64,000 bases of DNA from NCBI GenBank assembly GCA_014529385.2, contig CM043963.1:65063469-65127468 (forward strand), in the 5' to 3' direction. This document shows positions 20,846 to 32,299 of this stretch, one piece after another; the stretch's first letter is position 1, and each line of letters begins with the position of its first letter. The DNA is from Adiantum capillus-veneris. Its lineage: Eukaryota > Streptophyta > Polypodiopsida > Polypodiales > Pteridaceae. The notes below the pieces were generated by a model that was given only the letters and a program-made list of their open reading frames with translations, had not been told where the DNA came from and ran no database searches. The translations under genes and the position numbers were made by a program.

Positions 20846-22612
20846 GTGGTTACAAGAGTACAAGCTCAAAAGAAAGCTGATGAGAATCCAGAGACAAAGA
20901 ACACAGAAAGTGACACGAGTCCAAAGACAGATGATGGACCAAAGACAGACGCACCTAGTCAGAAAACCAAGAGCAAACGAAATAGTTGGAAAGCTAGAAA
21001 GACTAGGATGAAAGCACGCAGGGAACGAGAGAAAAAATCCCTAGCTGAGAAGCTTATCGAAGCTGAGGAGAAGATGAAACAACATGAGGAAAAGGAGGCA
21101 CCTTCTCTTACACAGATGGTTAAACCTCTAGAAGAACCATCCACGGATGAGAAACCGAGAAGTGCTAGTTCAGGAGGATCTGTGCTGGCAGAGAAGGTTA
21201 ATGAGACATTAGATGCCCTCTTGAAAGCCTATGATGTGAGGCTCAAAAACAACCAAACCCAAGAACACAGGTGGATGACATATCCCTATGCGGAACTAGA
21301 AAAGCAAAGGTTTGAAATGTGCCAGAAAATGATTCAAACAGCCCAAGCTTTACTAGAACCACCAATTGCAAAACCTGAGGATGTGATCCGTGTCCTGCCT
21401 ACACAAGTAATTCCACCAAACTAGGAACTAAAAGAGCCAGATTCTAGTCATGAGCACAGACCAAACCTCAAAGACCAAGCATTAGAACCAAGGATAGTAC
21501 TGAATACCACGGATAACTCTTTCGAGGGATTTCACGAAGCTATACCTGAGGATTGTAAAGAGATAGATGGTCTTGACGAATTGTGGAAACAAGTCAGAGA
21601 GGCCAATGAAGCCAATGACCTAAGAAGACTAGTAGACAAGACTGGTGATGAACGAGGAGTGTTTCTACCACCAATAGAGGAATTTGAGACTGGATCTCAA
21701 ATGAATCTAGACGTGCAATCGTATTGGGGCGACAAAGGATCTGTACAATCTATGGATAGTCAACCCCATTCGTTAAGAACACTACCGTCCTACCTGGGAG
21801 AGTACAAGACCAAGTTAGATGTGGTTGCAGTCCCATCACAGAGACTGTCTCCCAACAAGGCCATCGATTCAAAGGGGCTAGTACATATTCTATCTACCCC
21901 AGTCACCTGTACAATAATGTTACCCGAGTTGCTTAGAATAAGACCAAACATGTGGGCTAATGTGGGTAAATGTCTAGAGAGATTTGGTGTAAAAACCCCA
22001 ATGACTCAAATCGAGGAAGGCATCAAAGAGCTTGAAATGCCTCAATTAAATACTAGGCCAGTGCCATTAAACAAGGTAGGTGAGTATTACGAGGGAGAAG
22101 ATGGAAACACCACCCTTCCTGTGGAATTCAATGGTGTAAAAACCATGGCAATCCTTGACAATGGAGCTGGTGTGGCCATTGCAACCAAAGAGGTTTGGAA
22201 AAAATGGGGAAAACCTGCCTTGATATCCACACGAATGACCCTGCAGCTTGCAGACGGACACAAGGAAAAGCCCCTAGGAGTGCTAGAAAAAGTACTTGTT
22301 ACTTTTTGTGGCATTGAATATGAACACACTTTTGCTGTTGTTGACTTTGGCAAGAAGAACAACTATGACATCATTCTGGGAAGACCATTCATGCGACAAT
22401 TGAAAATTGTCCAAGATTGGGGTTATGACCATATATACCTGAGACATATGGAAACCATAACAAAGATAAACTTGAGGGACCATAGCTATAGGGATGTGAC
22501 GAGAACACCGGTTGAGGAGTTTGATTCCGCCACAGTAGGAGGATCAGAACTTCCATCTTGGTTAGGTAAGCCTAACTGTGGATGTGTGGAGCTTCACAAT
22601 GTGGTAGCTTGA
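20846..22612 (+). pseudogene. Charged linker and aspartic protease of element A
   Basis: The first part (20846-21424) is a Lys/Glu-rich coiled-coil-like stretch around KARKTRMKARREREKK. After one in-frame TAG at 21422 the frame continues to a retropepsin-like domain: TMAILDNGAGVAIA, then LADGH and YDIILGRPFM. The active site expected as D-S/T-G reads D-N-G (Asn codon 22160-22162), so activity is doubtful. No RT follows. Confidence 0.88.
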
Positions 22613-23874
22613 AACGTGAGGAATGTATCCTAGAGCGGGTTATAGAGGATAGGGACTATATCCCAGAACCATTTCCTGAAGAAGAGTTAGAGCCTTTTGG
22701 ATGGGAACACATCTTGGCTACTCTGGACGTGTGCGCTGTGGAGGATGCTCCCACAACAAAGTTTTGTGATGAAAATGGCTATGATGTCGTTCCTTATTTT
22801 GCAGTGAGTGTAATCTAGGAAAACGAAGAGATCCACACATTAACAAGCTCTCGAAATAAGGAGAAAACAAAGAAATGTGGAGAATCAAAAGATGAAGAAG
22901 ACGATGAGTTCTATGACTCTGTAGAACACTTCGAGATTCAAGAAGATCAACGACCCGAGAATCAATGTCATCGCTACACGAATAAAGTGCATCAAAAGTG
23001 GATTCCAAAGTCCTCAGTGAAGACACAGCCACCACAAGCATCCTCATACATGGATCCTAATAAGGATGCAAAGACTCAGCTAGGAGGAATACGACCAGAG
23101 CAACGAGCTAACAATGCTCTAATCAATGGGCTAGAAAAGTCCTCCAAGAAACTACCACCCACGAGCAAACAGACAGTAACTTTCCACTACCAGCCAAAAA
23201 ATCAAGGGAAAGTACAAGAAGTCAACCTTGCTGAGGATAGTAGCGATAGTGATGAATCTTACGACATCCCCTATCATCAACTCAGGCCATCACTATCACC
23301 AACCCCTTCAGCAACAACCATGACAGGTCAAAAGAACAGGACAACAAGTCAAAGCCAAAAAGCTCGACAAATCTGGATACCAAAAAGCCAGATCGGCCAA
23401 AAACAAATATGGATCAAGAAGACAAAGATCTCTAATGACAAATCACAAGATCCAACACCAAAACAAAAACAAGAAAAGCGTGCACGAACAAGTAAGAATA
23501 TCACAAAGTTGCAAGCTTTCACAACTCAGGTTTGGGCTCCAAAGAAGTTGATTCAAGCACAAAAAAGTTAGGAATTCATTTGGATTCCAAAACAACCACA
23601 ATATGAACTTTCAAAGCCTAAATCCCGTCCCCAACCAAGCGTACAAGGGCTGAAGCAAAGACCACTGTCGACTCACACAACAAAAAGGTGGATCCCAAAG
23701 AAGTCTCTTCAAACACAAACGAAGCACGGGCAAGTATGGGTTCCCAAACGAGCGTCAGCAACAAAACAACCAATAATCGCAAAGAAATGGGTCCCAAAGA
23801 AGAACAACAAAACTGCTATCAGTGCATTGCCGCTTGAATTCTTACAATTCTTCCTACGATTACAGTACAGTTAG
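22582..23874 (+). pseudogene. W-x-P-K repeat tail of element A
   Basis: A frame overlapping the protease end runs to 23874 with stops at 22816-22818 and 23569-23571. From 22999 on it repeats a short motif: KWIPKS, IWIPKS, IWIKKT, VWAPKK, IWIPKQ, RWIPKK, VWVPKR, KWVPKK. Between them are Gln/Lys/Thr-rich linkers. The region sits where RT normally starts. I do not recognise a family; single WVPK words occur in some copia polyproteins but an array does not, to my knowledge. A nucleic-acid-binding role is plausible from the basic charge (inference). Confidence 0.7.
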
Positions 23875-25562
23875 AAGAGAGCAAGTCGCTTCAATCAAGC
23901 AACGATACAGGAGCTTCAAAGACCATTACATTGCTTAGAATAGGAAGCCTCGCCAACAAATGCCAATAAGCAAATTGCTTATACCCACATCTTGCACAAC
24001 ATAAATCTTTTCCATGCATTGACTGTGTATGCATAATAGGGCTACATTACAAGGCCTGCATAGGCACAACTTTTAATTGCCCAAGCACAACACATACCCT
24101 TTGTGATACCCTGTTGTAAAGGATGACTCCAAATAGGAAGGGGGGAGGCATTCTGAATGCGGACCTAACATTATGACTATCAGAGGGAAATGTTTTGTGA
24201 GATGCATTGAATTTTTGCGTTTTATTGTGATAATTTTTTGATGAAATTTAGAGTATATTAGTGTTACAGAGGAGTCTGGGGACAAAATCCATATATGAGC
24301 CCCTAGGGACATGTGTATAGTGTACATAGCATTTAGATTTCTATTTGAATGATTTTTCTTTTGTTGAGTTGTTTTAAGATTTTCTTTGTTTATTATTAAG
24401 AAAAAATAAAAAAATCCATAATCATCATGAAGAAAAGACTGATGAGAGGCCTGAGCACTACAAAGAGAAGAAGGTACAGAAAAACGATGAAACTTTAGGA
24501 AGTATGTCTCAGCAGCCACTACAATAGCCGAAGAACTTGTCACAAAGCAGTGTCAACATGCAACCGACAAGTCATACAAGTCAGAGTCGAGTAGCTAAGC
24601 CACAAAATGAGTGAGGTGTTAGTCCCAAAGCTTCAAGTAATATTCTCTGTGGTCTAAGCGTCTTAGCTATTCTAGGTACTGCTTAAGCTGGAAGAGTTGA
24701 GCATATTTACGTTGTGTCGCTCATGTTGGTATAGGTGAGCAAAAGAGTTGAAGTCTAAGTACTTAAGTCTGGTGAAGTGAAGGAGAAGGTCCAAAAGATA
24801 CTCATGTATTGAGCACAGTGAGATACGAGTGGATAAACTTCTACATCGACAACCCTTCTTGGAAAGATGGAAGCTATTGAGACATCTTTTGATGTCACAT
24901 GTGCTACATTTATTCCTCGAAACACCCATCATCTCCTTCTTTCACATTGCATGCTTTTGGTGACAAATTTCTCATATGCATATAGAGTGTCCCATAATTG
25001 GCACTTGCATCAGGCACTCTTTCCGTGTTTCACCCAAGCACTCACCTTTCATGAACATGTACTTCTTGTTCAATTGCTCAACTCCAATAAGAGTGTATAC
25101 CAAAGACATTTTTTTTTCCCTCCGGGTTTTTTTCGCTTTGGTCATCCAGGTTTTAGACCCTAATATAAAGACACCTATCACCATCCTCTTGTACATATTC
25201 CTTCTACATCAACAATAAGGAAACAAATCAATTGACAAATGAATTGGAGCACCGATTTCAGATCATAGCATACTTCTCCTCAATGGCGAGTTGAAGAATG
25301 ACCTACAATGACAAAGCTGCAGAAAACACTAACAACATGATTGCACAGGAACAAAGAAGTCCCCAATGAAGAAGAGCAGACATAAAAGTAATTAGAGGAT
25401 CTCAAAAGATGAATGGTTATGATGATAGATGTCCACTCTAATGGATCATAGTTCTTGTTGTGGTTCGACAAAGTTACAAGCAGTGCAACAGATGAAGCCA
25501 AAACGACAGCAAAGACCACATCGCCATCGACAATCAGATAATGTCCGGGACGACATGAACGC
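23875..25562 (+). other. Non-coding 3' region of element A
   Basis: 1.7 kb without recognisable protein coding on either strand, leading to the purine tract. A 156-codon minus-strand frame at 24073-24543 has no motif and lies antisense to the element. This stretch probably replaces the deleted pol region. Confidence 0.65.
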
Positions 25563-25574
25563 GGAAGGGGGGAG
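25563..25574 (+). other. Polypurine tract of element A
   Basis: GGAAGGGGGGAG immediately upstream of the 3' LTR start TGTTGACC, the canonical position. Confidence 0.92.
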
Positions 25575-26534
25575 TGTTGACCGCTGGGTCAACAACACAA
25601 CATAACTCAAGTTTCGTACCAAAGTCTTATCTTTTGCGAGTTATGAAATGCTACGGATTATGGCTATAAACGTCATTTGTAATGAGTAGTTATTCTAGTT
25701 TCAGAAGCCGGGGTGCAATGGCACTTCCAGATTGTAAATACAAAGCCATTTGACCCTTTCAACCCCATTTTTGGTTAAACCTAAGGTAGCCTTAGTATAT
25801 AAGGTACCTAGGTCATTTTGTAAAGGGGGGGAACTTTAACCATAATCTAAACTAGAGCCCTTCCGTCTACTGTGAGAGAGAGAGAAAGAGAGTGAGCGTG
25901 AGCTTTATCCTCTCGCTACGCCCGGATCGCTCAACACATTGGAGATCCAACTGCACCATTGCTGTAGGCTCGAGGAGAGCTACGTGACAACACCAAGCAT
26001 TCCACGCGAGACGAGGCGCACACGCCGACGCATCTACGAGCTATTTGTGACCGTAAGTGTATCAAACGATGTCTGTTTTCTGCGTGCTAGTAGTCTATAA
26101 AATCGTGGCGACATAAGCTACGCATAGGTACTCATAAATTTAAGTTTCGGGCACTTTCAAAATTCTGCTTTATCATCCTACGCGTTTTTCGTGGACGGGT
26201 TTAGAGTGAGGGTTTAGAGTGTAGAAGCGTAGGGACAGGTGTATCCTAGTGAGGGGATGGTGTTCCTTAAGTTTCGTACGAATCTGGCATGATTAGGTGA
26301 GTTACCTTCCGTATGTGTGTATGTGGCTAGGTGGTGTAGTTGAGAGCAGTGAGGTTCTTGATTGTGGTTTAGTTGGCCTTCCAGAGTGTTGTATGTGTAG
26401 GATGGTCTTAGCCTGACAAGCTAAAGAGATTTCCTCCGTGTGCCTATCATGTCATCTGTGTCCTCGATTGACATTATGTTGATCTAGGTAGTGTTTGCAT
26501 GCACTTCATGGGTGTGTGAGTCGCTTCCGTAACA
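25575..26534 (+). repeat. 3' LTR of element A
   Basis: 960 bp, TGTTGACC to CGTAACA, followed by the target duplication ATCAC. About 35 differences from the 5' LTR by eye, mostly transitions. It keeps CATCCTACGCGT at 26174-26185. Confidence 0.96.
25796..25803 (+). promoter_or_regulatory. TATA box candidate in 3' LTR of element A
   Basis: TATATAAG at the same LTR offset as in the 5' copy. Confidence 0.5.
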
Positions 26535-26539
26535 ATCAC

Positions 26540-27101
26540 CCAAATCTTTCATGTCAAAAACTGATTATGTAGCTTCTGCTATAGGTCAACTATGTCCTTT
26601 TTAGAATGACCAGCAATGAACATGTCATTCACATAAAGAATAAGCACACTAAGCAATACATTCCATAGTATTTTTACATAAAGACATGGATCTTCAACAC
26701 TACATGCGAATCCTTAGGGCTTCATAAAGGTATCAAACTTGTGATATCATTGCCTGTGTGCTTGATTTAGACCATAAAGGCTCTTCTTTATTCTGCATAA
26801 CAAATATTCCTTGCCTATCTGCACACACCCTTCAGGTTGCTGCATATAACTCTCCTCATCAAGATCACTATGCAAGATATTCGTTTGAACTAGCTCTAGG
26901 TCCTCTGTAGCTCATCCAAGAAACAATCTCAGTGTTCCAATTTTGACAATTGAAGAAAATATTTTTGAAAATCTATGCCATACTTCTTCTTGAATCCCTT
27001 AGCTACTAACCAATCTTTGTATTTCTCCACATTGTATGCGAACTTTCGTTTGTAGACCCGTTTACAAGGCAATGCTTTTTTACCTTTTTCCAGTAAAATA
27101 T
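26540..27101 (-). pseudogene. Copia RT, N-terminal and palm part
   Basis: The minus strand shows the copia RT palm in decayed form: LLCRIKKSLYGLKQA, then the catalytic box as LYVNDMFIAGHSK, and upstream a segment matching W.Y.(K/V)KYK. YVDD is expected; here the first Asp is Asn (codon 26627-26629). This is the other half of the RT that continues at 14346-14977. It stops abruptly at the LTR of element B. Confidence 0.85.
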
Positions 27102-27482
27102 TGTTAGACCTTAGGGTGACCTATCTCAATTGTTATGTTGCAATTTTTCTAACATGGACCATGATGGATTGGGACATTGGTACCTTGTCAAATGACCACT
27201 AGATTTGATAGATTAGTACCCTTTGATTGTGGTGATCCGAGTATGTTTAGTTGATGAAATGGTGTGATAACCTAGAGTGGCGAGATTGGACATATGTAGA
27301 TTTTCAAATTAGAGAGTGTTGGTTTTCTTGTTGAGTTGTTATGGTTGCTTGCTAGGTTAACTTCTTGAGGTTGACATTCTCAAAGTGTCTTTGTACCTTA
27401 TCCGAGTCACTTCCCTGAGTACTGACATTATGTTAGTGCCAGATAGCTATGCTACAGACGTCCGTGCGACGATCCGCTAACA
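27102..27482 (+). repeat. Left LTR of element B
   Basis: Starts TGTTAGACC and ends GCTAACA, so the termini TGTTAG/CTAACA are perfect inverted repeats. The end is followed by a degraded primer site. No second copy is in the window. Confidence 0.7.
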
Positions 27483-27501
27483 TTGGCACCGTTTTCGATG
27501 A
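27483..27501 (+). other. Primer binding site of element B, degraded
   Basis: TTGGCACCGTTTTCGATGA, readable as a mutated form of the Athila-type site TTGGCGCCGTTGCCGGGGA, directly after the LTR. Confidence 0.6.
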
Positions 27502-29257
27502 ATGATCCTTAGGTGGTGAGTACCTAGTCATATTTAGAGCCTTCTTTTTTGAAATATTTTGTTATTCATTCCACCTTAACATTAAAGTATCTAGACGTGG
27601 GCTTAGTGCTTGGTAGAGTCTAGAGTCAAGGGATTGGCTAGTTCTATTCTTGAGGAGAAAAGAGAGTTGTGAGATACAGAACACATTTTATTCTTCAAAT
27701 TTTTTGATGCTTTGAAAGTACTTATTCCATATTCCATTCCACTTTCAATTTGTACCATTTTGTTTATTTTTGTTCCTAGTTGCTTTTCAGAACATAAGAG
27801 TAGGGTAAGTAGAAAACTACCACTATCAAATTTGGATTAAAAGATCAAGGCAAAAACTGTTGAAAATCATATTTTGGCAAAAAGACCATAAGTTTGGAAA
27901 ATTTGATGGTAAGAGCCTAAAGTCTAATCAAAACTAAAAAATTTGGTGCGCAAGGGTATCAAAAAGCTCATAGGAAGCAATCTGATAAGCTCCATCCAGA
28001 TTTGGAGGGGAACATGGTTCCCGATCCATGTCCCCCAAAGACAATTTGAGCAAGCAGTAAGACCATCAGATACATATTGCTTCTAAGAAATTGAAACCAA
28101 AATTTGGGATCAAATTAAAACCAAAAACACACTTAAATCAAAGAAATCAGAAAAAATCACCAAAAGTTATTAAAATTGATCAAAATTTGGGACTTTGCAA
28201 CTTTTAGTGATCCAAATTTAAAAAAATTTAGGGAACAGCTTCAAAATATCGTGGACAACCAACTGACCAAGCTTCTTGTCAAAATTAAGTCAAACATGGA
28301 TCGCAATCCATGTACCTCATCATAATTTTTTTGCTAAGATTTGAGCAGTACGTAGCTGAGACTATCTGGAAAACTTTTCCCACAAGGCACATTAACAAAT
28401 AAGCTGAAAAAGTTGATCAAAAGAGCAAAAAATAGAAAGTAATCAAAAATTGTAAAGCAAACACAAAACTTTACTTTTGATTGTCAAAAAGTGATCTAAC
28501 TCTAAAACGATTTTGGGAGTAGGCTATAAAAATCACAAGCAACAAACATACCAAGTTTCAAGTCCAAAAGTGATGAAACATGGATTGCAATTCATGTCCC
28601 CCATCTGAGTTTTTGGACAAAGACATACTAGCATGTTGCACAAACTACTGGGAGTAAAACTTCCCAAAGAAAGGTAGCCGAAAAGTCCAAAAAGTGGGTC
28701 AAAAGGGAAAAAAGCAACGTAGTTGGGGTTAGGGTATCAAGGGCAAGCTATGTGTCAAGTTTCATCACATTTTACATGTCGCTCTGGCACAGATTGAGAC
28801 CAAATTTGTACCATAGCTAGAGCTAGTCATAAGGAGCCTACTAGTATTTTCAAAATTGAATTTGGACTATTTGAGGATTCTCCAAGCTGAAATAGACTTT
28901 GTGCCAAAAGCACGATAATTTTTGTCGATTCTAAGTTTTTTGACTAACTGGTTGTAAACTCATAGCTACCAAGTGTTTTTGTACAAATTGCAAGGGCTAG
29001 AGTATTGCGGCTTGTAGTGATTCTGATGTGAGGATTTGGGAGCACCCAAAGAGGTAACCGGTCAAGGTTTTGCAATATTGCTTTTCATTGATGTATTTGA
29101 GATAAGGTAGACTATATCAGAATAGAAACCTTGCTGTAGGAGACTGGGTTAGCCATATTTCCATAGAAGAGAGTGTGAATCAAGGACCGTTGCTACCTCG
29201 GAGCCAATTTTAGAGGAAAGTCTGTTTGATACTTCATCAGAGATATCCTATACCTAT
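27502..29257 (+). other. Non-coding leader of element B
   Basis: No open frame of note. Repeated text such as CAAGTTTCA, and three near-palindromes, organise it into about 283-nt units, as in element A. Confidence 0.7.
28012..28597. repeat. Three 20-bp near-palindromes at 282-284 nt spacing in the leader
   Basis: Copies at 28012-28031, 28294-28313 and 28578-28597 follow ACATGGATYGCRATCCATGT, which is its own reverse complement apart from minor mismatches. Spacings are 282 and 284 nt. The sequence is unrelated to the palindrome of element A but the layout is alike. Confidence 0.85.
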
Positions 29258-30190
29258 GTGGATGAGGGATACAAAAGTGTGAGTTTCAAAGAGGGAACCA
29301 ACATGGGAGCAGGACCCGCACCAGCCATCGAATTGTTGCACTTGAAATATCAATTTGAAAATGACCAAAGTACAAAAGTTTATAAAGACAATATGGATCA
29401 CTACTGCGTAAAGTTAGAAGACAGACCTCGCGAGTTCAAGGACATAGTTCTTGTGGACTACAATGATGAGGGTATAATGTATCGTAGTGAAAAATCCCTT
29501 CTTTCAGTGTTTCTTGTCTGGAAAGGGAAAGTTCTAGGAAACATGTTTTCCAGAAACAGTATTGAGATGGCTACTAACAAGGTTAAGTATGTTCAACAAG
29601 CTAGAGCGCCAATGACAGTGTCTGAATTGAGCTCTTTTCTAGGGTATATCAATTTCTACAGATGGTTCATTCACAAGTTTGCAGCTAAAGCATTTCCTCT
29701 ATATGAATTAACCAAGAAGGGAAATAAGTTCATTTGGATAGAGTAATGTGCGAAAAGTTTTTGGTGCTTAAAGGATGCAATCAACAAGAAGCCACTCCTT
29801 TGCCAACCAAACTGGGGTGTGATTTTCCATGTGTATGTTGATGCATTTGGAGTTGCTATTGGGGCAATATTGCCCAACCTGATGGGAAGACAAACTATCC
29901 AGTCTACTTCACCAATCATCGATTCCGTTCAACTAAACAAGTATACTCTACTACTAAAAGAGAAGCACTAGAAACGATGTTTTAGTGCCAAATTCAGACA
30001 TTATTTACTAGGAAAATTGTTTTATTTTTATGTGGACCATCAGGCTCTACTATTCCTAATCAACAAGGTCATTATTCAGGGAAGATTAATTAGATGGATG
30101 ATTTCTTGATGGAATATGAACATTAGGAAAATATTGGACTTCTTTAGGGCCTTGCAAGGTTTGGGATTAAATCAAATTGGTAGGGATTAA
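29258..30190 (+). pseudogene. Gypsy RT thumb and RNase H of element B
   Basis: A 162-residue frame ends with the RT thumb words ARAPMTVSELSSFLGYINFYRWF and LYELTKKGNKFIW. RNase H follows with stops: VYVDAFGVAIGAIL holds the first catalytic Asp, and FYVDHQALLFLI a later one. The first 90 residues (from 29258) are not typical RT, so the palm has been deleted or replaced. Confidence 0.85.
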
Positions 30191-30644
30191 ATGGACACGA
30201 AAAGCCTATTAGTGGTTTTGAGCTAGAATATGTCAGTTTTCAAAATAATCTAACTAGTGAGGTCTTTGGCCCATATTAATAGACCAAGACAGTACAAAAA
30301 GGATGTAGGGTGGTCGTGGAAGATGGGCCATTGGTTCATTGGTGCAAATTGTCCAATGGATAAACGAGCAAGGCTCCATATGAAGTGGGGGTGCAAACTT
30401 GACCATTGGATCTTCAACAAGATCAAGGGTAGAGACTCAAAGGCGCCATTTGAAGGGGGAGGGGACTCAATCTATGCCTTTGGATATCAATCAAGCTCAA
30501 GGGAGGAGGTGCAAAGGTGCATTTTGAAGAGAGGGGAGCCATTCTAGCCACTAGATCTCACTCAAGATCAAGGGTGGAGGTTCAAAAGCACCTTTGGTGG
30601 TGAGATCCCTTGGATGTAAAAAGGATCTAATGGTTGAGATAGAA

Positions 30645-30682
<38 letters not shown>

Positions 30683-31010
30683 CCCCGCACTTTCCCCCCT
30701 CACCAAATTCAAAGTATCTTGTACCATCATGTCATGTTCACTTTTCCAACCGTCACCTCACTGTCACGCCCCCTTTTCTAGGTTTTAAAGGCTTGTAAGT
30801 GCATGGATTTCTCCTCTAAAAGGTTGTTTTGACCTAGGAAAACCAAGGGAAGGAGGGGATTGACAATGACACACTAGCTCCTCCTAGTTGTAGAGTGTGT
30901 CCGCTATCGTCTTCCTATTGGCTAGCCTCTAATTAAACTTAATCCCAAAGAGTCCCTAGAGGGTTCATATTTTTCCTAATGATTCAAAATCTTCTGTAAG
31001 CCAAGAAAAA
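30190..31010. other. Foreign insert between RNase H and integrase of element B
   Basis: Gypsy homology stops near 30190 and resumes near 31010. The 800 bp between has internal repeats with the words TCAAGATCAAGGGT(A/G)GAG and GCACC/GCGCCATTTG, and a 34-C run. No coding match. The edges were judged from loss of homology and are approximate. Confidence 0.5.
30647..30680. repeat. C34 homopolymer
   Basis: Thirty-four consecutive C. Proline-only open frames across it are artefacts. Confidence 0.92.
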
Positions 31011-32240
31011 CACAATGTGGTGTTGATTTTCTTTCCAAAAGTACAAAAGGGTGTTCAAATGCATCATTAGGGACGAACCATTGGACGCTAAATTATTCCA
31101 AAGTATAGCTAAAGATCGACAGAATCTAGAATGGCAAGATGTCTATGATTTCCTTCAACTGGGAGGATTTCTAGAGGACTGTTTGAGGCCAAGAAAAAGG
31201 CACTTATAATCTAGAGTTTGAAGTTTACCATCATTGATGGAGCCCTCCACAAATTAGGCATTGATGGTGTACTTTGAAGGTGTGTGCCAATGCAAGGCAT
31301 GATGTAAGTAATAACAGAGGCTCATAGTGGAGGTGCAGATAGACATTTCTCTACTAATATTACATATAAGAAAATTGTGCAAGCAGGTTTATGGTGGAAA
31401 ACTATGATGATAGATGTCATAACATTTTGTAAGACCTGTGATATTTGCCAGAGAATGGGAAGGCCTACAACATTTGACATTACACCTCTAACTTGGACAA
31501 TACATCCACTAGGAATATTCACAAAATGGGGTTTACACTTTATGGATCATTCAAGAAGGTTACTCCCAGAAAGAAGAGGTACAAATTATGGCCACCTGTT
31601 ATGTCATTAAGTGGGTGGAAGCTGAAGACTTACCAAATAAAACTTCCAGATCAACATCTATATTCTTGTATGAGAATATCATCTGCAGATATGGCCATCC
31701 CAATTGATTCATAAATGAAAATATTCATATACTCACTAAGATATTTTCATTTTAGCACTTGAAATCCATGCTATATTATCCAAGGTGCAATGGTCAGACA
31801 AAAAGTAGCAACAAAAACATCAAGACAATTCTAACCAAGATTGTTGAGAAAGAACCACATTAGTGGAATACCAAACTCTTGGGCTTATTGAACTTCTACA
31901 AAGTCACTAATGAATGACACCATTCAGAATGGTTTATGGGATAGAGGCATTAGTTTTGATGGAGTTTGCATTACAGTTGCATGAGATCAGACAATGGGCT
32001 ATGAAGGTGGTCTAGCAAAGGAGGAAACATTGGCATGATAGTAAAATTAAGGTCAAGGAGTTCAAGAAAGGTGATCTGGTACTACTGTATCAGTTAAAGT
32101 TGGACCCAAGAAACCCAATTTCAAGATAACATGGTCGAGACCCTATGAGGGTGACTGGGTATTTTCTAATGGAACAATAAGATTAAAGGGTTTATCAAGA
32201 TACTTTTGCTTGGAGTTTACAATGGGGCCAATATCAAATT
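31010..32240 (+). pseudogene. Gypsy integrase of element B
   Basis: Broken frames show the zinc-binding domain (EAHSGGADRHF; ITFCKTCDICQRMGRPT, giving H, H, C, C) and the start of the core (KWGLHFMD, where GLDF is usual). Further frames match the rest of the core, including a YPRCNGQTK-like word, and a short integrase tail. Multiple stops. Confidence 0.8.
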
Positions 32241-32299
32241 AGTATATTATGCGAGGTCAAAGGAAATCCCAACAACACCAGACCTCAGGGGGGTCACTT

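Larger units (their letters stand above)
14978..26534 (+). mobile_element. Element A: 11.6-kb LTR retrotransposon with Gag-protease only
   Basis: Two 960-bp LTRs bound the element, with a primer binding site at 15938, a purine tract at 25563-25574 and a 5-bp target duplication ATCAC. The leader is 3 kb long with a palindrome array. Coding is Gag, a charged linker, an aspartic protease and a W-x-P-K repeat tail; I find no RT, RNase H or integrase. The primer site (TTGGCGCC...GGGGA type) and the long leader point to the Athila/Tat branch of Ty3/gypsy. As it lacks pol it would be non-autonomous. About 35 mismatches by eye separate the two LTRs (roughly 3.6 percent). Confidence 0.9.
13491..27101 (-). 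mobile_element. Ty1/copia retrotransposon, 5' part missing, split by element A
   Basis: On the minus strand RT (26540-27101, continuing at 14346-14977) is followed by RNase H, a purine tract and a 447-bp LTR. RT followed directly by RNase H and the 3' end is the copia order. Element A lies inside the RT. Everything upstream of RT is absent because the LTR of element B begins at 27102. Confidence 0.88.

Noticed and set aside
24073-24543. 156-codon minus-strand frame in element A
   Set aside because: No motif, odd composition, antisense to the element in its 3' non-coding part.
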